Source of the DNA: Methylomonas rhizoryzae
GTDB lineage: Bacteria > Pseudomonadota > Gammaproteobacteria > Methylococcales > Methylomonadaceae
Length of the DNA: 64,000 bases
Reading direction: 5' to 3'
Assembly (NCBI RefSeq): GCF_008632455.1
Contig: NZ_CP043929.1
Location: forward strand, 930,001-994,000
Shown: positions 40,759 through 50,265 of the stretch, one piece after another
How positions within the stretch are numbered: the first letter of the stretch is position 1
Layout of the letters: the number at the start of each line of letters is the position of its first letter
The notes under the pieces: generated by a model
The model's input: the letters and a program-made list of their open reading frames with translations, nothing else
What the model was told of the DNA's origin: nothing
Database searches by the model: none
Made by a program: the position numbers and the translations under genes

Positions 40759-42537
40759 ATGAGAACGTTTTTACAGGCTTTACTGACAAAGACGCAATTC
40801 CAGCCGGTTCGCTTGTTGACTATTCTTAGGGCCGTACAAGCCGAGTTTCGGCATATTCCGTCTTCGGCTGTCGACATCCTGGCCGAAGCTTTGCAGATTT
40901 CACGCACTCAAATCCTAGCGGTCGCGGAATTTTACAGTTTTCTGCATTTGACGCCACAAGGGCGTTACGCGGTACTGTTCAGCGATTCGATTACTGACCG
41001 TATGCTGGACCAGCAAAATCTGCTGCATTACGCGGCCAAGCGATGGAATGTCGCGATTGGCGAGGTTCGCGCCGACGGCATGGTCAGTTTGCATACGACG
41101 TCTTGCACCGGGTTATGCGATCAAGGCCCGGCGGCTTTGATCAACGGTATCGCTATTGCGAATTTGAATCGGCCAAAAATCGATCTCATCGCGGAACTGA
41201 TCGAACGGCAAGCGCCGTTAGCTCAGTGGCCAGCCTCCTTATTCGCCGTCAACGACAATCTATATAAAGCCGGTTTATTGCTCAAATCTTCGCTCGACAG
41301 CGGCGCAGCGATTCGGGCCGCATGCGCGCATGACCGAGCTGAGGTCTTTTCCGAGTTGGAACGATCCGGGTTGCGCGGTCGGGGCGGTGCCGGTTTTAAG
41401 ACCGCGTTGAAATGGCGTTATTGTGCGGAAGAGGTTTCCGACCGCCATTACGTGGTGTGTAATGCGGACGAGGGGGAACCCGGTACTTTCAAGGATAGAG
41501 TGCTGCTGAATAGTTTTGCCGATCAGGTATTTGAAGGCATGACGGTATGCGCCTTTCTGATAGGCGCCCGGCAAGGGTTTTTGTATTTGCGCGCGGAATA
41601 CGAATTTTTGCACTCTAAGTTGGAGGCTGTTCTCGAGCGGCGCCGACAAGCCGGTTTGTTGGGAAATAACATTCTGAACAAAGCTTTCGATTTCGATATC
41701 GAGATTAGGTTAGGTGCAGGCGCTTATATTTGCGGCGAAGAATCCGCGCTGATCGAGTCGTTGGAAGGTAAGCCGGGCATTCCCCGCAATCGTCCGCCTT
41801 ATCCGGTCAGCAGCGGCTATTTGCAAAAACCCACGGTAGTCAACAATGTGGAAACTTTTCTGGCGGCGGCGCAGATCGTCGTGCGCGGGGCGGATTGGTT
41901 TAACGTGCAAGGGACGGAAAAATCTCCGGGTAGCAAAATTCTCAGCGTTAGCGGCGATTGTTTAAGGCCCGGCATTTATGAATATCCTTTCGGTACCCCG
42001 GTCCGGCAAATACTGAACGACTGTGGTGCACGCGACGTACTCGGCGTTCAAGTGGGCGGGCCGTCCGGGACGTTTATATCCAATAGGGAACTCGGTCGCT
42101 GCTTGGCGTTTGAAGACCTGCCTACTGGCGGATCGTTTATCGTGTTCGATAACAGCAGGAATATCTTGCAAATCACCCAAAATTTTATCCATTTCTTCGC
42201 ACACGAAAGCTGCGGTTTTTGTACGCCGTGCCGGGTGGGGACTTCGTTATTGAAGCAACAACTGGATAAAATCGTGGAGGGTCACGGTTCGGCCGGCGAT
42301 GTGGCGGAGCTGGAAAGTCTGTGCCGGTTGGTCAAGCAATACAGCCATTGCGGTTTGGGACAAACTGCGGCGAATCCGATTTTGTCGACTTTGCAACGCT
42401 ATCCCGACGTTTATCAAGCTCAGCTGAAGCGTATCAGTTACGAGCCGGGATTCGATTTGGACGGCGCTTTGGCTGTTGCCCGGCGCATGGCGAATCGCGA
42501 CGACGCCGCGGCGCATTTGTCGCAAGTGGAGGAGTAA
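40759..42537 (+). CDS. hoxF: NAD-reducing hydrogenase diaphorase subunit HoxF
   Basis: 592 aa, a fusion of NuoE-like (residues ~1-150) and NuoF-like (~170-570) domains. The NADH/FMN site shows GLRGRGGAGFKTALKWR (204-220) and NADEGEPGTFKDR (235-247). The [4Fe-4S] ligands are ESCGFCTPC (Cys485, 488, 491) and CGLG (Cys531). In the NuoE-like part only Cys116 and Cys120 (SCTGLC) remain; the first Cys pair of the usual [2Fe-2S] site is missing. HoxF passes electrons between NAD(H) and HoxU. First gene of hoxFUYHW; no separate hoxE is present. Confidence 0.95.
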   Translation: MRTFLQALLTKTQFQPVRLLTILRAVQAEFRHIPSSAVDILAEALQISRTQILAVAEFYSFLHLTPQGRYAVLFSDSITDRMLDQQNLLHYAAKRWNVAIGEVRADGMVSLHTTSCTGLCDQGPAALINGIAIANLNRPKIDLIAELIERQAPLAQWPASLFAVNDNLYKAGLLLKSSLDSGAAIRAACAHDRAEVFSELERSGLRGRGGAGFKTALKWRYCAEEVSDRHYVVCNADEGEPGTFKDRVLLNSFADQVFEGMTVCAFLIGARQGFLYLRAEYEFLHSKLEAVLERRRQAGLLGNNILNKAFDFDIEIRLGAGAYICGEESALIESLEGKPGIPRNRPPYPVSSGYLQKPTVVNNVETFLAAAQIVVRGADWFNVQGTEKSPGSKILSVSGDCLRPGIYEYPFGTPVRQILNDCGARDVLGVQVGGPSGTFISNRELGRCLAFEDLPTGGSFIVFDNSRNILQITQNFIHFFAHESCGFCTPCRVGTSLLKQQLDKIVEGHGSAGDVAELESLCRLVKQYSHCGLGQTAANPILSTLQRYPDVYQAQLKRISYEPGFDLDGALAVARRMANRDDAAAHLSQVEE

Positions 42538-42540
42538 ACC

Positions 42541-43260
42541 ATGTCGGGCACGATAAACATCGACGGTAAGACCGTGCCGTATCGGGACGGCCAAACCATT
42601 ATGGACGCGGCCATTGCGGCGGGTATCTATATTCCGCATTTATGCCATAAGCCGGGGTTTACGCCGCACGGCAGTTGTAAGCTCTGCACGGTTAAGGTGA
42701 ACGGGCGCAATTGTTCCGCTTGTACGTTTCCGGCGGCGGACGGTCAAGTGGTGATCAACACTAGCGACGAGTTGCTGCAAGACAGGCGGCGAATCACGCA
42801 AATGCTGTTCGTCGAAGGCAATCATTTTTGTCCGTCCTGTGAGAAATCAGGTAATTGCCAGTTGCAGGGTGTTGCTTACCATTTGAATATGCTGGATAAC
42901 CACTTCCCGCATTTTTACGCCGATCGGCGGGTGGACGCGTCGCACCCGGACATCATGATCGACCATAATCGCTGCATATTTTGTAATTTGTGCGTGCGCG
43001 CCAGCCGGGAAAAAGACCGGAAAAACGTTTTCGACATCGCCGGACGCGGGATCAATAAACGCTTGATCGTCAACTCGGTCAGCGGCACGTTGAAAGACAG
43101 CGCCATTAGCGTCGACGATTGCGCTGCTCATATTTGTCCTACCGGAGCCATTCTGATCAAGCGCAGTGCTTATCGCTTACCCATAGGTCAGCGTACTTAC
43201 GACCAACGGCAAATCAGTGATGTGGCGCTTTCCGGGGAGGTGGAACATGGCCAAGATTAA
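42541..43260 (+). CDS. hoxU: NAD-reducing hydrogenase diaphorase subunit HoxU
   Basis: 239 aa, similar to the N-terminal part of NuoG. Ferredoxin-type [2Fe-2S] region with Cys35, Cys46, Cys49 and Cys58/61. A His-Cys3 [4Fe-4S] site in HFCPSCEKSGNC (His95, Cys97, Cys100, Cys106). Another [4Fe-4S] set in CIFCNLC (145-151) with CPTGA near 199. It wires HoxF to the hydrogenase small subunit. It starts 3 bp after hoxF with GGAGGAG overlapping the hoxF stop, and its own stop lies 14 bp inside hoxY. Confidence 0.95.
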   Translation: MSGTINIDGKTVPYRDGQTIMDAAIAAGIYIPHLCHKPGFTPHGSCKLCTVKVNGRNCSACTFPAADGQVVINTSDELLQDRRRITQMLFVEGNHFCPSCEKSGNCQLQGVAYHLNMLDNHFPHFYADRRVDASHPDIMIDHNRCIFCNLCVRASREKDRKNVFDIAGRGINKRLIVNSVSGTLKDSAISVDDCAAHICPTGAILIKRSAYRLPIGQRTYDQRQISDVALSGEVEHGQD

Positions 43261-43783
43261 AGTCGCTACCGTGTCATTGGCCGGATGTTTCGGCTGTCAC
43301 ATGTCGTTCCTCGATATAGACGAGCGCCTGATCGCGTTGCTTGAGGTCGCTGAGTTCGATCGTTCGCCATTGACGGACATAGAGCACTGCGGTCCTTGCG
43401 ATGTTGGCCTGATAGAAGGGGGTGTTTGTAACGCGGAAAATGTGCACGTGTTGCGCGAATTTCGCAAAAATTGCAAAACGCTGGTTGCAGTTGGTGCTTG
43501 CGCAATCAACGGCGGCTTACCGGCCATGCGTAACCAGTTTGCCTTGGAGGAATGTTTGCTGGAGGCGTATCGGGACGGAATTGGCGTCGAGAATCCGCAT
43601 ATTCCTAACGATCCGGAACTTCCTCTGTTGCTGGACAAGGTTCATCCCATCCACGAAATCGTTAAGGTTGATTATTTTTTACCCGGTTGCCCGCCATCGG
43701 CCGACGTGTTCTGGACATTTCTGAGTGCGCTATTGGCTGGGCGCGAACCGAGTTTACCTTATGAATTAGTTCATTACGACTAA
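43247..43783 (+). CDS. hoxY: [NiFe]-hydrogenase small subunit HoxY
   Basis: 178 aa from ATG 43247 (GGGGAGG ahead), overlapping the end of hoxU. Carries the Cys ligands of the proximal [4Fe-4S] cluster: GCFGCHMS (Cys14, Cys17), Cys61 in GGVC or the preceding HCGPC pair, and GCPPSAD. Small size and no Tat signal indicate a soluble cytoplasmic group 3 enzyme. It pairs with HoxH. Confidence 0.95.
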   Translation: MAKIKVATVSLAGCFGCHMSFLDIDERLIALLEVAEFDRSPLTDIEHCGPCDVGLIEGGVCNAENVHVLREFRKNCKTLVAVGACAINGGLPAMRNQFALEECLLEAYRDGIGVENPHIPNDPELPLLLDKVHPIHEIVKVDYFLPGCPPSADVFWTFLSALLAGREPSLPYELVHYD

Positions 43784-43795
43784 TAAGGATGACAA

Positions 43796-45286
43796 ATGTA
43801 CGAACATCTCGAAACTGCCGCTAATCCGGCCGGGTTGAAGCGGGTTGCCGTGGATCCGGTGTCCCGCGTGGAAGGACACGGCAAGGTCACGCTGTTACTG
43901 GACGAGAATAATCAAGTCCGACAAGCGCGCTTGCACATCGTCGAGTTTCGCGGCTTCGAAAAATTTATCCAAGGCCGCCCGTACTGGGAGCTGCCGGTGA
44001 TGGTGCAGCGTTTGTGCGGCATTTGCCCGGTCAGTCATCATCTCGCCGCCGCTAAAGCCATTGACCAGTTAGTCGGCGTAGATCCGCCGGATTTAACCCC
44101 GGCCGCCGACAAGTTGCGCCGCTTGCTGCATTTCGGCCAGGTGTTGCAATCGCACGCCTTACATTTCTTCCACCTATCCAGCCCCGATTTGTTATTCGGT
44201 TTCGAAAGCGATATTAGCAGGCGCAATATTGTTGCGGTGTTGGCGGATTATCCCGGCATCGGCATGCAAGGCGTCAAACTACGCAAATACGGTCAGGAAG
44301 TGATACGCATGGTATCCGGTAAAAGGGTGCACGGAACCGGAGCGATTGCCGGCGGAATGAATAAGGCGCTCGACAAAGACGAGCGGGATTACCTGTTACA
44401 AGACATCGAACAAGTGATCGTTTGGGCGCAGGAGGCGGTAGGCTTGATCAAAAAGGTGCATACGTCCAACCAGGCTTTTTACGATACTTTCGCTACCGTT
44501 CCCAGCAGCTACTTGGGCCTTATTAAACCGAATGGTGCTTTAGAGTTATACCACGGCGGTATTCGCGCAAAAAATGCCGATGGAGAAATCTTGGTCGACC
44601 ATTTCGATTATTGCCGATATTACGACTTGATACGGGAAGAAGTAAGGTCATGGAGTTATATGAAGTTCCCGTATCTGACTTCAATCGGCAAGGAGCAAGG
44701 CTGGTATAGGGTCGGTCCGCTGGCGCGGCTGAACAACTGCGATTACATCGATACGCCATTGGCCGAGTCTGCCCGAGTGGACTTCAAGCTGCACGGCGGC
44801 GCGATGATGGTGCATAGTACGTTGGCTTTTCATTGGGCGCGCTTGATCGAGTTGTTGCATTGTGCGGAAAGTATTCGGGATTTATTGCACGATGCGGCTG
44901 TGTTAAGTCGGGATCTCATCGTTAAGGGCGAAAAGCGCTACGAGGGCATCGGGGTGATAGAAGCGCCGCGAGGTACTTTGTTTCATCATTATCAAGTCGA
45001 CGAAAACGATATTGTCACTAAGGCCAATCTGATCGTGTCGACCACGAGCAACAACATGGGGATGAACGAATCGATACGGCAAGTCGCGGCGGAGTATCTG
45101 TCCGGCCGCGAGTTGACCGAGCCTTTATTGAATAACTTGGAAGTAGCTATCCGCGCCTACGATCCATGTTTGTCTTGCGCTACCCATGCTATCGGCAAAA
45201 TGCCTTTGCAACTGGAATTGGTCGATTCGGCAGGCCGTTTGCTGGACCGCTTGACGCGGGATAGCGACGGCGGTTTTGTACGCTGA
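43796..45286 (+). CDS. hoxH: [NiFe]-hydrogenase large subunit HoxH (group 3d)
   Basis: 496 aa with both Ni-binding motifs: RLCGICPVSHH (Cys74, Cys77) and DPCLSCATH (Cys458, Cys461, His464). A 32-residue C-terminal extension after His464 would be removed by the protease HoxW after nickel insertion. The overall sequence and HoxFUYH order indicate a bidirectional NAD-coupled (group 3d) hydrogenase, which can oxidise H2 to make NADH or vent excess reductant as H2. Hyp maturation genes are not in the window. Confidence 0.96.
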   Translation: MYEHLETAANPAGLKRVAVDPVSRVEGHGKVTLLLDENNQVRQARLHIVEFRGFEKFIQGRPYWELPVMVQRLCGICPVSHHLAAAKAIDQLVGVDPPDLTPAADKLRRLLHFGQVLQSHALHFFHLSSPDLLFGFESDISRRNIVAVLADYPGIGMQGVKLRKYGQEVIRMVSGKRVHGTGAIAGGMNKALDKDERDYLLQDIEQVIVWAQEAVGLIKKVHTSNQAFYDTFATVPSSYLGLIKPNGALELYHGGIRAKNADGEILVDHFDYCRYYDLIREEVRSWSYMKFPYLTSIGKEQGWYRVGPLARLNNCDYIDTPLAESARVDFKLHGGAMMVHSTLAFHWARLIELLHCAESIRDLLHDAAVLSRDLIVKGEKRYEGIGVIEAPRGTLFHHYQVDENDIVTKANLIVSTTSNNMGMNESIRQVAAEYLSGRELTEPLLNNLEVAIRAYDPCLSCATHAIGKMPLQLELVDSAGRLLDRLTRDSDGGFVR

Positions 45287-45292
45287 GTACCG

Positions 45293-45763
45293 ATGGTTGC
45301 GCCGGTTTTGATTTTCGGCTACGGCAATCCCAGTCGTGGCGACGATGCGCTGGGGCCAAAGGTAATCGAATATTTGCAGTCGCGATATAGCCCGCAGGAC
45401 GTTGAGCTGTTAACGGATTTTCAGTTGCAGATTGAGCATGTTCTGGATCTAAGCGGACGTCGGACGGTGTTGTTTGTGGATGCTGCGGTTATCGGCGATG
45501 GACCTTACGCTTTATCGTTGCTTCAACCTGAACGGGATAACAGTTATAGCAGTCATGCTATGAGTCCGTCGGCATTACTCGCTGTATATCAAGCGGTTAT
45601 GGGGCAAAATCCACCCTGCAGTTATATGTTGAGTATACGTGCGCGTTCCTTTCAATTGGGAAGCGGACTCAGCCATGCGGCTGCCGAACATTTGATCCAG
45701 GCTTGCGGGTTTGTCGATGCGTGGATTACCCAGCTTTTTCGTGAAAACATAACGGCAAATTGA
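45293..45763 (+). CDS. hoxW: Hydrogenase maturation protease HoxW
   Basis: 156 aa of the HyaD/HycI endopeptidase family: N-terminal GYGNPSRGDDALGPKVIEYL with the Ni-sensing Asp/Glu region, LLTDFQLQIEHVLDL, and VLFVDAA. It cuts the C-terminal extension from HoxH. It lies 6 bp after hoxH, the usual position for the dedicated protease, and is the last gene of the operon. Confidence 0.92.
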   Translation: MVAPVLIFGYGNPSRGDDALGPKVIEYLQSRYSPQDVELLTDFQLQIEHVLDLSGRRTVLFVDAAVIGDGPYALSLLQPERDNSYSSHAMSPSALLAVYQAVMGQNPPCSYMLSIRARSFQLGSGLSHAAAEHLIQACGFVDAWITQLFRENITAN

Positions 45764-45789
45764 GCGGGTGGAAAGCCATTTTGCCCGCT
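45763..45789 (+). terminator. Possible terminator after hoxW
   Basis: AGCGGG-TGG / CCA-CCCGCT nested stems (4-nt inner loop, small bulge) overlap the hoxW stop codon, followed by TTTAACC. Short U-tract, so only moderate support. The rest of the 328-bp gap to the next gene holds no gene I can see. Confidence 0.45.
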
Positions 45790-46091
45790 TTAACCTGAAT
45801 CTTTGCCGAATGGCCAGAGTTCAGTACCGCCGTCAAATGATGCGATTGAGGTTTAGCCGCATGGACCTTTCCCCTTAAGATCGAATCTTTTTCTTTGACA
45901 TATCGACTCACAGCTCCCAAAATTCAAGGTCCGCCATCAGACGAAATGCGACTGCCGGGGAAATTCGTCTATCAAGCGTTTCGAGATTATGATTGCTAGG
46001 TGCTTGGTATCCTAATAGAGCATTCGCTATCTAAGCGTTTTTTTTTGTTAGAATTTTAATAAGCACACTACAACACCAGCACAACACACTT

Positions 46092-46529
46092 ATGAACAAA
46101 AAAAAAATTATCCTGTTTGTCGCTTGTTTAGCAGGCCTTTTAGCCTTGCAAATAAAGTTTTTATTACCGTGGATGTACGATATCGCCGCATCGGATTTGT
46201 TTTTAGTCGAGTCTAAAGATACAGCAAACCCTATGCCTATTTCCAACGACATGACGAATCTGGCGTTTTTGCAATGTAATCGATATGTCAGCAATCAAAT
46301 CGGTTCAGAGGGTAGCGCTCAGTTTGCCAGTCAACCGGCAAATGCCTGGAGTTTGGGAAACTACGAATACATCGTTAACGCGGAAGTGGAAGTGACTTTG
46401 AAAGATGTACCGACTAATTTATACCACTATGTCTGCAGGATTCAGTACACTGAGGGTGACGATTTGTCCGGCGTGAACAATGGCGACAATTGGTCGGTAG
46501 TCGGAATAACAGGATTGCCGGACCTTTAA
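46092..46529 (+). CDS. Membrane-anchored hypothetical protein
   Basis: 145 aa. A Lys-rich start (MNKKK) leads into one membrane helix (residues ~6-28). The periplasmic remainder has two Cys (CNRY near 61, YVCRIQYTE near 116) that may pair, and a conserved-looking beta strand NYEYIVNAEVEVTLKDVP. Not recognised. There is no clear ribosome-binding site, and the AT-rich 5' end differs from the flanking genes. It stands alone between the hox operon and the globin sensor. Confidence 0.68.
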   Translation: MNKKKIILFVACLAGLLALQIKFLLPWMYDIAASDLFLVESKDTANPMPISNDMTNLAFLQCNRYVSNQIGSEGSAQFASQPANAWSLGNYEYIVNAEVEVTLKDVPTNLYHYVCRIQYTEGDDLSGVNNGDNWSVVGITGLPDL

Positions 46530-46566
46530 GCGAAAAGATTCCGTTTGGGAGTTTTCTTAGATTCCC

Positions 46567-46591
46567 GCACAGGCTCGCTCGCAGCCTGTGC
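46567..46591. repeat. Perfect 9-bp inverted repeat
   Basis: GCACAGGCT-CGCTCGC-AGCCTGTGC, 37 bases after the preceding stop codon. No U-tract. The 439-bp gap to the next gene holds this and a weaker AGCCGGAT/ATTCGGCT repeat near 46600-46632, but no gene. Confidence 0.5.
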
Positions 46592-46968
46592 ATAACATAG
46601 AGCCGGATTTTTTTAGAGAGAAGATTCGGCTTTTCAGTGAGCCCGGAGGGTGGCGGCAGTCATCCTTGGTTAGGCAGTCCATGTTTGCCTTAAGTAGGTA
46701 ACCTATTTTAGGTAAGCCGCTCGTGTTGTTGATGCTTCGAATTTGATATACATTCGGATCAATCATCCTCTTCAACTTGCCGGCTAGGTCAAGAAAATCA
46801 GATGTTGCGTCACTTTAAGCAATACAATGAATAGCATTTTTTTGCCGTCGCTTCTCCGTCTCGAAATCAACCGCTATGCTTATGCGATGGCTGCCGTCTT
46901 GCAGCCTTGATTAGCCTGACCCGGTTCGCGATGCGGTTTCGGAAAATTTAATCCAGTTTGTACCCACC

Positions 46969-49194
46969 TTGAAGAACAGCTCTCTAGATACAAATTGCCA
47001 GCTTGCCGACGCTTTGGGCATCGGGGAAGACGAAATCACTCGGCGCATGTCCTTTTTAGAGTTTGCGGATGAGGATAGACGGATGCTGGCCCAAGCGAAG
47101 GATTTGCTGCAACCTCTGCAGGTTGAAATTGCCGAGGCATTTTACGAATTTATCCTGTCTTTTCCGGAACTAAAAAATATAGTCGACGCTAGCGGTACCG
47201 GCATTGAAGAGCTCAAACGCATCCAAGGGGACTATTTCACCTCTCTGCTTGATGGAAATTACGACCTAAATTACTTTTGCGATCGCCTCAACGTTGGTTT
47301 GGCGCACGAACGTATCGGTTTGGATATTAAATGGTACGTCGGCGCTTACCGGAAATACTTGTCGGAAGTTTACGACCGGCTCCACGGCCAGCTGTCCGGT
47401 GACATCGAGTTGTTACACCGAATGTTTGCAGCATTGGGCAAAGTCGTGTTGTTGGACGCGGGACTTGCCATAGACGCCTATAACTTTTCCAACAAGCAGG
47501 CAGTTTTGGCGCTGGATAAGCGCTTGCACGAATTGATCCAAGGCATAGACGGCTTTGTTTGGGAATACGATGTCGCGTTGTGCCGTTTTCGCTATGTAAG
47601 CAACAAAGTAGAGAAACTGCTCGGATACGCGCAGCAACAGTGGTTAGAAGACTCGGGTTTGCGTCAGCGCATCGTTCATCCGGATAATCAGCGCGATACG
47701 GCTGAAGCGTTTACCAAAGCGTGTCAGGAAGGCGGAAATTTTGCGATTGAATATCGGGTTTTTACGCTAACCGGCAGCACGGTGTGGGTAAGCGAACGGG
47801 TGAGTGCCGAAAAAAATGCGCTAGGCCACGTCACTTTGCTGAGAGGCTTGATGTTGGATGTGACTGAGCGTAAACGTAACGAGGAGCAGTTAGCGTATTT
47901 GGTGACCTATGACGAACTAACCGGTTTGCCCAATCGCAGTTTGTTTGTCAGCCATTTAAAAATCGCATTGGCCGAAGCTACACGAAACGGCCGAAGATTG
48001 GCCATCTTATTCTTGGACCTGGATGGTTTTAAAGATATTAACGATAGTTTAGGGCATGAGGCTGGCGATCAGTTGATTAAAGGCATAGCAAAAACTCTGA
48101 GCGACCGTTGCTTGCGTAAAGATGACTTTATTGCTCGGTTCGGTGGCGACGAGTTTTGTGTGATTTTGGAAGATAAGCAAGACTATTTTAGACCGGAGAC
48201 TGTCGCCGAGCGTTGTTTAACTCAGTTGGCTAAGCCTATTTTGATCGAAAGCAATTGCATTTATCCACGGGCGAGCATAGGCATTACTCTATTTCCCGAC
48301 GATGCCGAAACGCCGGAAGCATTGCTGCAGTGCGCGGATAGCGCAATGTACGCTGCCAAGACCGCGGGTAAACATCGGTATACCTTCTACAACCCGAAAA
48401 TGACGCGCTTGGCGGAGCAGCGGTTGAGTTTGGAAAACGATTTAAGAAAAGCGGTGGAATTAGGGAGTTTTGTTTTGCATTATCAGCCTCAGATTGCGTT
48501 GCTTGATGGCAGAATGGTTGCCGTAGAGGCGTTGATTCGTTGGATCGATCCGGAAAGGGGGATGGTATCGCCGGACGAGTTTATTCCGGTTGCGGAGCGT
48601 ATAGGCTTGATCACGCCGATAGGAGAGTGGGTGTTAAGCACTGCCTGCAAGCAATTCATGGTTTGGCGGCAGGCAGGTGTCGAGCTGGATTACATCGCCG
48701 TGAACATTTCAGCTATGCACTTCGAATCGAAGTCTCTGCCGGCAACAATCGATAAAGTCATGCGCGAAACCGCCATACCTGCTTCTGCACTGGAGTTGGA
48801 AATCACCGAAAGCGTGTTGCAAACGAATGTGGATTGTTCGGATTGTTTTAAGGAGTTGCAGACCTTGGGAATTAAAATCGCCATTGACGACTTTGGCACC
48901 GGTTATTCCTGTTTGAATTCGTTGACTCAATTGCCGCTCGATTGTTTGAAAATCGATAAATCGTTTATCCGCGATGTTTTAAACAATACCAATGATGCGG
49001 CGATTGTAGCCACAATATTAGCGATGAGTAGAATTATGAAGTTTAAGGTTGTTGCAGAGGGAGTGGAAACCCTGGAGCAACTGCATTATTTGCATGCCGT
49101 AGGCTGCGACTTGGCGCAAGGCTATTATTTTAGCAAGCCGGTACCTGCGGAGCGGATTTCCGAATTGGCGGTATCCGGTTTTTTACCGCTATAG
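46969..49194 (+). CDS. Globin-coupled diguanylate cyclase/phosphodiesterase (globin-PAS-GGDEF-EAL)
   Basis: 741 aa, starting at TTG (no upstream in-frame ATG). Residues ~15-180 are a globin-coupled sensor domain with the proximal-His context GLAHERIGLDIKWYVGAY (His113). PAS/PAC ~185-305. GGDEF ~310-470 with RFGGDEF (392-396) and an intact I-site RKDD (383-386). EAL ~480-735 with VAVEALIRW (520-522), ITESVLQ and the DDFGTGYS loop. The heme globin should sense O2 or NO and set c-di-GMP synthesis or breakdown. Both catalytic motifs look intact, so which activity dominates is open. It is followed by an HDOD gene. Confidence 0.93.
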   Translation: MKNSSLDTNCQLADALGIGEDEITRRMSFLEFADEDRRMLAQAKDLLQPLQVEIAEAFYEFILSFPELKNIVDASGTGIEELKRIQGDYFTSLLDGNYDLNYFCDRLNVGLAHERIGLDIKWYVGAYRKYLSEVYDRLHGQLSGDIELLHRMFAALGKVVLLDAGLAIDAYNFSNKQAVLALDKRLHELIQGIDGFVWEYDVALCRFRYVSNKVEKLLGYAQQQWLEDSGLRQRIVHPDNQRDTAEAFTKACQEGGNFAIEYRVFTLTGSTVWVSERVSAEKNALGHVTLLRGLMLDVTERKRNEEQLAYLVTYDELTGLPNRSLFVSHLKIALAEATRNGRRLAILFLDLDGFKDINDSLGHEAGDQLIKGIAKTLSDRCLRKDDFIARFGGDEFCVILEDKQDYFRPETVAERCLTQLAKPILIESNCIYPRASIGITLFPDDAETPEALLQCADSAMYAAKTAGKHRYTFYNPKMTRLAEQRLSLENDLRKAVELGSFVLHYQPQIALLDGRMVAVEALIRWIDPERGMVSPDEFIPVAERIGLITPIGEWVLSTACKQFMVWRQAGVELDYIAVNISAMHFESKSLPATIDKVMRETAIPASALELEITESVLQTNVDCSDCFKELQTLGIKIAIDDFGTGYSCLNSLTQLPLDCLKIDKSFIRDVLNNTNDAAIVATILAMSRIMKFKVVAEGVETLEQLHYLHAVGCDLAQGYYFSKPVPAERISELAVSGFLPL

Positions 49195-49226
49195 TGAATT
49201 TTTTACGGTAATAATGGATTGCTAGC

Positions 49227-50087
49227 GTGGCTGCCAAATCTAAGTTAGAGCAAATTTTGTTATCCAATCGTCCCGCCCCGATTTTGCCTACCGGTTTGAA
49301 TCGCCTGTTACAAGCCTTTGAAGCGCATTCGCTCACACCCAAGGATTTGGTCGAAGTCATTTCGGAATATCCTGCTATCGCTGCGCGGCTGCTGTTTGTT
49401 GCAAATTCGGCGTGGGCTCCGCCTTCGGTGCCTATAGAAAGTTTGGAAGCAGCTTGTATTCGCTTAGGAGTAACTTTAGTTCGTAGCGTAAGCATTTCGT
49501 TGTGCATCACGGCTTCATTCGATGTGATTAGCCGTTGCCCGGCGTTCGAGCCGGAACGGTTTTGGTGTACCGCGTTGATGGCTGCCGAGGCTTCTGCTTT
49601 ATTGGCGGACATGTGTGTCGGAATTGATGTTCCTGATAACGCCACGATGTATACGGCTGGATTGCTGCATAATTTAGGTTTGTTGTGGTTAGCGGGAAAT
49701 TGGTCCGAAGAAACTTCGAGGGCGTTGCAGCTCAAATCTGAACGGGATGACATTTCGGTAAGAGCCGCCTTGCGCGAAGTCGTTGGCATCGATTATTGCG
49801 AAGCGGGTGGCGTGCTCGGCAGGGCGTGGAAGTTGCCTCAGGTGCTGGTGTCCGCAATCGAGTATCACAGTGCCGAGGATTATCCCAATTGTGCGGAACC
49901 GAGTGCTGTATTGGTCGGCTATGCGTTAGAGCTTATGGATGCTTTGAATTCGGAGAGCGAACAAAGCCCGTCTTTGCGGGAGCGGGGCGGGATAGCGCTC
50001 GATCATCAGCGTTTAGACGAGGTGTTGCAACGTCTGCGCGAGAAACGCCAAGAAATCTCGAGATTGTCTAGCGTTATATTTTCCTGA
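49227..50087 (+). CDS. HDOD-domain protein
   Basis: 286 aa starting at GTG, 32 bp after the globin-GGDEF-EAL gene, probably cotranscribed. HDOD features: ILPTGLNRLLQAFEAHSLTP, AARLLFVANSAW, YTAGLLHNLGLLWLAGNW and WKLPQVLVSAIEYHSAEDYP. The HD metal pair is altered (LLHNLG), so it should act by binding instead of catalysis. Its pairing with a c-di-GMP enzyme suggests a signalling role. Confidence 0.86.
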   Translation: MAAKSKLEQILLSNRPAPILPTGLNRLLQAFEAHSLTPKDLVEVISEYPAIAARLLFVANSAWAPPSVPIESLEAACIRLGVTLVRSVSISLCITASFDVISRCPAFEPERFWCTALMAAEASALLADMCVGIDVPDNATMYTAGLLHNLGLLWLAGNWSEETSRALQLKSERDDISVRAALREVVGIDYCEAGGVLGRAWKLPQVLVSAIEYHSAEDYPNCAEPSAVLVGYALELMDALNSESEQSPSLRERGGIALDHQRLDEVLQRLREKRQEISRLSSVIFS

Positions 50088-50265
50088 GGATTATCGGTAA
50101 GCATAAAGTCACGACTGTTAACTGCTTACATTTCATGCCATTGTTGATTAGGCGCGACCAATTTCTTGGATCCTTTTAGGAAAACGGTTGCACGCACTCA
50201 CTTAAAAAGAGGGGCGGATTAAATAATGGTAAAATAAGCGATCTTTTTCTTCGCCGTGTATTTTT

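Noticed and set aside
46557..46775. 72-codon minus-strand frame before the globin sensor
   Set aside because: Overlaps an inverted repeat, no ribosome site, no recognisable domain.
46840..46968. Possible c-di-GMP riboswitch in the leader of the GGDEF-EAL gene
   Set aside because: A GGCTGC...GCAGCC stem is present, but the GEMM consensus (tetraloop, receptor, conserved A/G positions) could not be traced.
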